A stretch of 64,000 nt of DNA from Clostridiales bacterium FE2011 (GTDB lineage Bacteria; Bacillota; Clostridia; Christensenellales; Aristaeellaceae): assembly GCA_017569305.1 (NCBI GenBank), contig CP069418.1, positions 1,922,001 through 1,986,000 on the forward strand, written 5' to 3'. This document shows, one piece after another, positions 59,255 to 64,000 of the stretch; positions within the stretch are counted from its first letter, which is position 1, and each line of letters begins with the position of its first letter. The notes below the pieces were generated by a model. That model was not told the DNA's origin, did no database searches, and saw only the letters and a list, made by a program, of their open reading frames with translations. A program made the translations under genes and the position numbers.

Positions 59255-60868
59255 ATGCACCGCAAGATGACAGAACAGGAAATCATCAGTTCGTTTGATG
59301 AGGCAATTACGAATGGCCAGATTTATCTGGTTTATCAGCCTAAATACAATCATTCAACGGGCCGTCTGATCGGAGCGGAAGCTCTTATGCGCTGGCGGCA
59401 TCCGGAACTCGGGGAACAGCTCCCGGACGATTTCATCCCGATTATGGAGAATTACGGACTCATCCATCGGGCTGATTTGTTTGCCTTTGAAGAAATCTGC
59501 CGTTTCCATAATAGCTGCCCGAATTATATGCTGCCTATTTCCTTCAACATCTCCCGTCATGACCTTTTCGGCCATGACTATGTGAATGAGATTGAAGCGA
59601 TCCGCAGAAGGTACGACGTACCCGTGCATTATTTCCGTGCGGAGATTACGGAGTCTTCCGCCATCGGCGGCTTTGACCTGATTTCCAATGCTGTGAAGCA
59701 GTTCCATGAAAAGGGTTACCTGGTGGAGATGGATGACTTTGGCAGCGGGTATTCTTCCCTGAGTATCCTCAAGAACCTGCCTGTGGATTTCCTGAAGCTG
59801 GACCTGCGCTTCCTGGCTGGGGAAGGCCTGGGCGGCCGCGGCGGCGTGATCGTCAACGCGGTGGTTCAGATGGCCAAATGGCTGAACACCCCGACGCTGG
59901 CGGAAGGCGTGGAAACCATCGAACAGGCTGACTTCCTCAAGAGCATCGGCTGCAATTACGTACAGGGTTACTTGTATTCCAAGCCGATTTCCAAGGAAGA
60001 TTTCATGATGCTGCTGCTGGCGCATGATATTGAACCCACGAAGCCCTCCCTGCTGCTGATCAAGGCGATGGAAGCGGAACGCTTCTGGGATCCGGATTCC
60101 CTGGAAACCCTGATCTTCAACAACTACGTTGGCGCCGCCGCCATTTTCTCCTATGAAAAGGGCCAGGTGGATATGCTGCGGGTAAACTCCAAGTACGTCA
60201 AGGAATCCGGTATGAACCTGACGGAGCAGGATATCCTGTCTTCTGATTTCTGGGAACCTTTCTCTCCGGAAAACCGGGAGATTTACGAAAAGACTATCCG
60301 CAAGGCTATTCAGACCGGTATGGAGGAAACCTGTGAGACCTGGCGCACCTATCAGTCCAAGTGCTGCGGTGTGGAGCGGGTCTGCCTCCGCAGCGGCCTG
60401 CGTGTCATCGGCCGGGGCGGAGATCAGTCGATCATCTACGCCATTGTCCAGAACATCACGGAAGAAAAGAAAAACCTCCAGGAGATGAGGGACAACGACA
60501 AGCGCTTCCGTGCCGCCTTTGAACAGGCCAATATGTATGCCTGGGAATACAACATTGACACCCATGAAATGCGCCCCTGCTTCCGCTGCATGCGGGACCT
60601 GGGCCTGCCGCCTGTTGTGAAGAATTATCCGGAACCCGTAATCGAAAACGGCCTGTTCCCGCCGGATTACGCGGATATGTACCGTGAATGGCACAGAAAG
60701 CTGGAGGACGGCGTCGGAGAGCTGGAAGCGATCATCCCGCTGACGGTCGGCCGCATTCCCTTCCATGTGAGATATACCACCGAGTTTGATGAGACCGGCC
60801 ATCCGCTGAAGGCATATGGTTCCGCCACGCTCGTGGTTGATTCCGACAAGGAAGATTCTGCCAAATAA
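59255..60868 (+). CDS. Cytoplasmic EAL phosphodiesterase with two C-terminal PAS-like domains
   Basis: A 537-residue protein without membrane helices. The EAL domain comes first (residues 10-250) with the full active-site set: GAEALMRWR (Glu near 42), SFNISR, AEITESS, MDDFGSGYSS, DFLKLDLRF, AEGVET, VQGYLYSKP. Two PAS-like sensor domains follow (about 285-405 and 410-530; second one FRAAFEQANMYAWEYNIDTHEM). The order EAL-PAS-PAS is unusual. GGAAGGGGACC precedes the ATG at 59255. It is divergent from the membrane EAL protein, suggesting joint control of c-di-GMP breakdown. Confidence 0.9.
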   Translation: MHRKMTEQEIISSFDEAITNGQIYLVYQPKYNHSTGRLIGAEALMRWRHPELGEQLPDDFIPIMENYGLIHRADLFAFEEICRFHNSCPNYMLPISFNISRHDLFGHDYVNEIEAIRRRYDVPVHYFRAEITESSAIGGFDLISNAVKQFHEKGYLVEMDDFGSGYSSLSILKNLPVDFLKLDLRFLAGEGLGGRGGVIVNAVVQMAKWLNTPTLAEGVETIEQADFLKSIGCNYVQGYLYSKPISKEDFMMLLLAHDIEPTKPSLLLIKAMEAERFWDPDSLETLIFNNYVGAAAIFSYEKGQVDMLRVNSKYVKESGMNLTEQDILSSDFWEPFSPENREIYEKTIRKAIQTGMEETCETWRTYQSKCCGVERVCLRSGLRVIGRGGDQSIIYAIVQNITEEKKNLQEMRDNDKRFRAAFEQANMYAWEYNIDTHEMRPCFRCMRDLGLPPVVKNYPEPVIENGLFPPDYADMYREWHRKLEDGVGELEAIIPLTVGRIPFHVRYTTEFDETGHPLKAYGSATLVVDSDKEDSAK

Positions 60869-60879
60869 TCATCCGATTA

Positions 60880-60904
60880 AAGAGGGCTTTGCCCTCTTTT
60901 TTTT
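60880..60904 (+). terminator. Terminator of the plus-strand EAL gene
   Basis: AAGAGGGC-TTT-GCCCTCTT followed by TTTTTTG. Confidence 0.85.
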
Positions 60905-60914
60905 GTCCGTTTTC

Positions 60915-60923
60915 TGGTATAAT
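60915..60923 (+). promoter_or_regulatory. Extended -10 promoter of the alpha/beta hydrolase gene
   Basis: TGG-TATAAT with no good -35; it lies right behind the preceding terminator. Confidence 0.5.
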
Positions 60924-60954
60924 GTTAATACAATCATACTGCAGGGGTGAACAT

Positions 60955-61767
60955 ATGAGGAAACGGCTGCTTCCGGTGTTGTCGGCAATCTTTTTCCTCA
61001 TGGTCATAATGCATACAGCTTTTGCGGAGGAATCTATGGAAGAGATTATTATCCCGAGTCCCAACGGAAACGTCTTCGGCGTACTCCAGCTGCCGGAAGG
61101 AAAAAAGACAGCCCCTTTAATTATCCTTTCCCACGGTTTCGGGGGGAATCATACCCTGGATCTGAACAGCGCCGCATTCTTTGTTTCAGCCGGCTTTGCC
61201 ACCTATAACCTGGATTTCTGCGGCGGCGGGTTCAACTCCAGGAGCAGCGGTACCATGCTGGACATGTCCGTGCTGACGGAAGCGGCGGACCTGGACGCGG
61301 TGATCGATCACTTCCGGAATGACGGGAGAATTTCGGATATTTTCCTGTGGGGAGCCAGCCAGGGCGGGTTTGTTTCCGCTTATGTTTCCTCCCGGCGGCC
61401 CGGGGATATCAAAGCGGTGGTGCTGGAATTCCCGGCGATCGTGCTGCAGGATGATTCGGAAAAACGGAGACTGCCGGACGGATCTTTCCCGGAAGTCAGC
61501 AGCATCATGGGGTTCAGGATCAGCCGGAAATATGATGAGGACGCCACGTCCTTCAACCTGTACGACCTGCTGCCCGCCTATACCGGCCCGGTGCTGATCC
61601 TTCACGGGGACAGTGATCCGATTGTTCCGCTCCGCTATTCGGAAAAGGCTGCGGAGACCTATGCGGATGCCCGGCTGATTGTTTATCCGGGACAGGGGCA
61701 CGGCTTCACGGGCACGTCAAAACAGGATGCCCTGGCACAGGAAACGGCGTTCTTCCTGGAACACTGA
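60955..61767 (+). CDS. Exported alpha/beta hydrolase
   Basis: A 270-residue alpha/beta-fold hydrolase with a signal peptide (LLPVLSAIFFLMVIMHTAFA). The catalytic triad candidates are Ser in LWGASQGGFVSA (GxSxG), Asp in HGDSDPIVP and His in GQGHGFTG. The oxyanion stretch is ILSHGFGGN. Related enzymes are esterases, feruloyl esterases or dipeptidyl-peptidase-like; substrate unknown. The start at 60955 follows CAGGGGTGAAC and leads into the signal peptide; an ATG at 60889 lies upstream of the promoter. Confidence 0.85.
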   Translation: MRKRLLPVLSAIFFLMVIMHTAFAEESMEEIIIPSPNGNVFGVLQLPEGKKTAPLIILSHGFGGNHTLDLNSAAFFVSAGFATYNLDFCGGGFNSRSSGTMLDMSVLTEAADLDAVIDHFRNDGRISDIFLWGASQGGFVSAYVSSRRPGDIKAVVLEFPAIVLQDDSEKRRLPDGSFPEVSSIMGFRISRKYDEDATSFNLYDLLPAYTGPVLILHGDSDPIVPLRYSEKAAETYADARLIVYPGQGHGFTGTSKQDALAQETAFFLEH

Positions 61768-61896
61768 TATCCTGCCCGGGTAGAAAAATAACCGGTATTA
61801 TTTGTCGCTTCCTGTCCTGTTTTATGATCCGACCGTATGATATGCTTTCCTCACGGTGAAGGAATCACCGATATGTACGGAAGGAGGGCATTGAGA

Positions 61897-62073
61897 ATGT
61901 TCGGCATGGATAGGAACAGAAGTGTAGGCCTGATCATCGGCGTTGCCGCACTGGTTCTCCTGGCGGCAAGAGGTGCCCGCGGACTGCTGTACTGCGTCTC
62001 AAGAGCAAGCGGACTTTTCATCCTGATTGCGGTCGCGGCCCTGGCCTACGGATTCATCCGGAAGGATGGATAA
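61897..62073 (+). CDS. Small membrane protein, unknown
   Basis: A 58-residue protein starting MFGMDRNRSVGL. Two hydrophobic helices (about 9-24 and 34-51) are separated by a basic loop (ARGARGLLYCVSRASG). GGAAGGAGGG stands 8 bases before the ATG at 61897; earlier in-frame ATGs at 61837 and 61873 are not supported. An extended -10 (TGA-TATGCT, 61838-61846) is a possible promoter. Confidence 0.6.
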   Translation: MFGMDRNRSVGLIIGVAALVLLAARGARGLLYCVSRASGLFILIAVAALAYGFIRKDG

Positions 62074-62115
62074 GGAACAGCCGTAATATCGGAACCGGCT
62101 GAAAGGTTGACATAT

Positions 62116-62147
62116 CCGGCGTCGGAAATGCTCCGGCGCCGGTTTCG
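62116..62147 (+). terminator. Terminator after the small membrane gene
   Basis: CCGGCG ... CGCCGG hairpin followed by TTTCGTTT. Confidence 0.65.
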
Positions 62148-62170
62148 TTTGTCCTTTTTCCGCTCATGAA

Positions 62171-62199
62171 TTGCCCGTGGTCTGCTCTTTTTGTATAAT
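62171..62199 (+). promoter_or_regulatory. pyrE promoter
   Basis: TTGCCC (62171-62176), 17 bases, consensus TATAAT (62194-62199). Confidence 0.75.
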
Positions 62200-62227
62200 G
62201 AATCCGCATACGGGGGAGGAATGAAAG

Positions 62228-62911
62228 ATGAATGAGGACAGAAAACGGTTTATTGAGCTCCTGGCGGAGTCCGGTGCGGTTCAGTTCGGCGACTTCACGG
62301 CGAAAAGCGGCCGGAAAACGCCCTATTTCATCAATACCGGAAAACTGACGTACGGGGACCAGTTAGACCTGGTCGGGAAAATGTACGCGCAGACTTATGT
62401 GGAAAACATCGGCAGGGAAAGCCTCCTGCTGTTCGGTCCGGCCTATAAGGGGATTACCCTGGTGGCGGTGACGGCGGCAGCGCTGTACAGCCAGTACGGC
62501 GTACGGGTGCCCGTCTGCTTTAACCGGAAGGAAAAGAAAGACCACGGGGAAGGCGGCGCCATTGTCGGAGAGATCCCGGGAAAGGATGACCGGATTGTCA
62601 TCGTGGAGGATGTGATTACCGCCGGAACTGCCATCCGGGAGACCATGGAACTGCTGAAGAATCTGGACATGGGCAGGGTGGAGTCGATTATCATCGCCGT
62701 GGACCGGATGGAAAAGGGCAGGGGAGAGCAATCCGCGCTGGCGGAGCTGGAACAGGAGTTCGGCGTGAAGGTTTTCCCCATCGTCACCATCCGGGAAGTG
62801 GTTTCCTACCTGCACAACCGGGAAATTGGCGGAAAGGTGTATATTGACGACGCCCTTTACGCCCGGGTGCTGGAATACCAGAAGATTTACGGGGTAAACA
62901 GCGGTGACTGA
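62228..62911 (+). CDS. pyrE: Orotate phosphoribosyltransferase
   Basis: Forms orotidine 5'-monophosphate from orotate and PRPP in pyrimidine synthesis. It is 227 residues with a type I PRTase fold. The N-terminal hood has GDFTAKSGRKTPYFINTGKL, then GPAYKGITLV. The PRPP-binding motif is IVIVEDVITAGTAIRE. AGGAATGAAAG precedes the ATG. No other pyrimidine gene is nearby. The P-loop kinase gene overlaps its end by 8 bases. Confidence 0.94.
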   Translation: MNEDRKRFIELLAESGAVQFGDFTAKSGRKTPYFINTGKLTYGDQLDLVGKMYAQTYVENIGRESLLLFGPAYKGITLVAVTAAALYSQYGVRVPVCFNRKEKKDHGEGGAIVGEIPGKDDRIVIVEDVITAGTAIRETMELLKNLDMGRVESIIIAVDRMEKGRGEQSALAELEQEFGVKVFPIVTIREVVSYLHNREIGGKVYIDDALYARVLEYQKIYGVNSGD

Positions 62912-63650
62912 GCATCATATCCTGATCAACGGTATAGAGGTGGCTGCCCGTTACAGCGATCGGGCGGTGAATGAGATCTTTGTGCCGCTGCTGGAAAAGC
63001 TGACAGCCATGCAGCGCACGGCGGGAAGACGGATCCTGGTGCTGCTTGCGGCGCCGCCCGGAGCGGGCAAGAGCACGCTGGCCAGTTTTCTGGAGCGGCT
63101 GTCCCGGGAACGGGCCGGACTGTGCCCCGTGCAGGCTGTCGGGATGGACGGATTCCACAGGCGGCAGGAATACCTGCTGAGCCATACGACGGAGCGGGAA
63201 GGGAAAACGATCCGCATGGTGGAGATCAAGGGCGCTCCCGTGACTTTTGACCTGGAGAAGCTGCTTTCCGCGCTGCGGAGGGTCGCTGCCGGGGAAGTCT
63301 GCGGCTGGCCGGTCTATGACCGGCTGCTCCACAACCCGGTGGAGGACGCCCTGACGGTGGACGGGGAGATTGTGCTGCTGGAGGGCAATTACCTGCTTCT
63401 GGACGAGGAAGGCTGGCGGGACCTGGCCGCGTACGCGGATTACACGGTATCCGTCAGCGCGGGGGAGGAACTCCTGCGGAACCGGCTGATTGACCGGAAG
63501 ATCCATACCGGCGTGGCGGAGGATGCCGCGGTCCGGTTTGTGGACTACAGTGATATGCCCAATGTCCGGCTGTGCCTGGCCGGATCGGCACCGGCGGATC
63601 TGCGGCTCCGGCTGGATGACCTCGGGGATTACCGGACAGAAGAAAAGTAA
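62904..63650 (+). CDS. P-loop kinase of uridine kinase/PanK-like (YggC) type
   Basis: A 248-residue cytoplasmic kinase. Walker A APPGAGKST is at about residues 50-58. The DGFH motif (VGMDGFHRRQEYL), VYDRLLHNP and VLLEGNYLLLDEEGW match the nucleoside/nucleotide kinase family that includes YggC and FrcK-like sugar kinases. Coupling to pyrE might point to uridine, but the substrate is not fixed by the sequence. The start is GTG at 62904 inside pyrE, implying coupled translation. A strong terminator follows. Confidence 0.82.
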   Translation: MTEHHILINGIEVAARYSDRAVNEIFVPLLEKLTAMQRTAGRRILVLLAAPPGAGKSTLASFLERLSRERAGLCPVQAVGMDGFHRRQEYLLSHTTEREGKTIRMVEIKGAPVTFDLEKLLSALRRVAAGEVCGWPVYDRLLHNPVEDALTVDGEIVLLEGNYLLLDEEGWRDLAAYADYTVSVSAGEELLRNRLIDRKIHTGVAEDAAVRFVDYSDMPNVRLCLAGSAPADLRLRLDDLGDYRTEEK

Positions 63651-63654
63651 AGGA

Positions 63655-63682
63655 AAACGCGGCGTCAGATGACGCCGCGTTT
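63655..63682. terminator. Bidirectional terminator
   Basis: Perfect 13-base stem AAACGCGGCGTCA-GA-TGACGCCGCGTTT between convergent genes. Confidence 0.9.
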
Positions 63683-63699
63683 ATGGTTTGCGGATCATT

Positions 63700-64000
63700 T
63701 TATTCTTCTGAATTGGAAGTACGTGTCTGTTTCCGGTACTGGCCGGGGGTAATCCCGGTCTGCTGCTTGAAGAAGCGGATGAAGGAAGACACATTGGGCA
63801 TGCCCACCCGGGCCCCCACAATCTGCACAGGTTCGTCAGTCTGCGACAACAGCCGGCAGGCTTCTTTTTTGCGCTGTGCCTGTACGTATTCCAGAACGCC
63901 CTGTCCCGCACAGCTCTTGAAATAGTGGGACAGGTTGGAGGGCGTCAGGCTGAAGCGGTCCGCCATAGCCTGCAGGGAGAAGATTTCGTCAAAGCAGTTT
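63700..64000 (-). CDS. AraC family transcriptional regulator, C-terminal part (cut by window edge)
   Basis: Only the C-terminal DNA-binding region is present; the frame stays open through base 64000, so the N-terminal sensor domain lies outside. Visible are the first HTH (FSLQAMADRFSLTPSNLSHYFKS) and the second (VQIVGARVGMPNVSSFIRFFKQQTGITPGQYRKQ), the classical AraC/XylS double HTH. The gene converges on the kinase gene. Its target and ligand are unknown. Confidence 0.9.
   Translation of the reverse strand, partial: NCFDEIFSLQAMADRFSLTPSNLSHYFKSCAGQGVLEYVQAQRKKEACRLLSQTDEPVQIVGARVGMPNVSSFIRFFKQQTGITPGQYRKQTRTSNSEE

Noticed and set aside
1..64000. tRNA, rRNA, insertion sequence or prophage genes
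   Set aside because: Looked for conserved tRNA arms, transposase and integrase motifs and phage structural genes by eye; none found. A tRNAscan or HMM search would settle it.

Overview
The window reads as chromosomal DNA of a Gram-positive anaerobe of the class Clostridia (Bacillota), with fairly high GC. The main evidence is a SCIFF ranthipeptide precursor with its radical SAM maturase (a near-universal Clostridia marker), a T-box leader, a CIRCE/HrcA operator, an rpsF-ssb-rpsR operon, strong AGGAGG-type ribosome binding sites, and no outer-membrane genes. Beta-galactosidase, malate utilisation and a putative branched-acid CoA ligase suggest a gut or rumen fermenter. The lineage below class is a guess (possibly a Christensenellales-like group). 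No phage, plasmid, CRISPR array, tRNA or rRNA gene was seen.

Layout. 1-6.5 kb: a MATE exporter (cut by the edge), a small Cys-cluster protein, an orphan DNA methyltransferase, recA, then htpG behind a perfect CIRCE operator. 6.6-14.9 kb: an ABC-FtsX exporter fusion, an FMN alpha-hydroxy-acid oxidase family protein, recO (minus), an ECF sigma/anti-sigma pair, a Nudix hydrolase, a HAD phosphatase and two small proteins. 15-18.9 kb: lacZ, then a two-gene XRE-regulator/membrane-protein cassette bracketed by near-identical hairpins. 18.9-24.7 kb: a secreted protein, a clostripain-family protease, and the SCIFF cassette scfA-scfB followed by an overlapping PLP decarboxylase. 24.8-32.3 kb: TraX-like protein, rpsF-ssb-rpsR, a Dabb protein pair, and a malate module (malic enzyme plus 2HCT transporter, with a divergent AEC carrier). 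32.3-37.1 kb: small peptides and a structured untranslated stretch, a diguanylate cyclase, a second XRE cassette with two operator-like palindromes, and a MATE exporter. 37.2-50.3 kb: smc, a lipoprotein with a protease-like fold, a DapDC-type decarboxylase, a radical SAM protein, an SH3 protein, a PIG-L deacetylase, a J-domain protein, murA and an orphan solute-binding lipoprotein. 50.5-54.1 kb: two tiny genes, a second sigma/anti-sigma pair and a third MATE. 54.2-64 kb: a T-box leader in front of an XRE-cupin-acyl-CoA synthetase fusion, two divergent EAL phosphodiesterases, an alpha/beta hydrolase, a small membrane protein, pyrE, a P-loop kinase, and an AraC regulator running off the edge.

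Most interesting points. (1) A T-box whose best-guess specifier is isoleucine ATC controls a fused XRE-cupin-acyl-CoA synthetase, which suggests scavenging of 2-methylbutyrate for isoleucine synthesis. (2) A seven-cysteine SCIFF precursor sits next to a lipoprotein-like clostripain protease. (3) An XRE regulator appears to start at an AUC codon, because its only upstream ATG lies inside its own promoter. (4) A 550-base stretch holds two basic micro-ORFs and a folded leader before a small DUF2007-like gene. (5) Two AT-rich intergenic repeat families recur, often as inverted pairs. Promoters through the window follow a common pattern: TTGnnn, 17 bases, then TGn-TATAAT.
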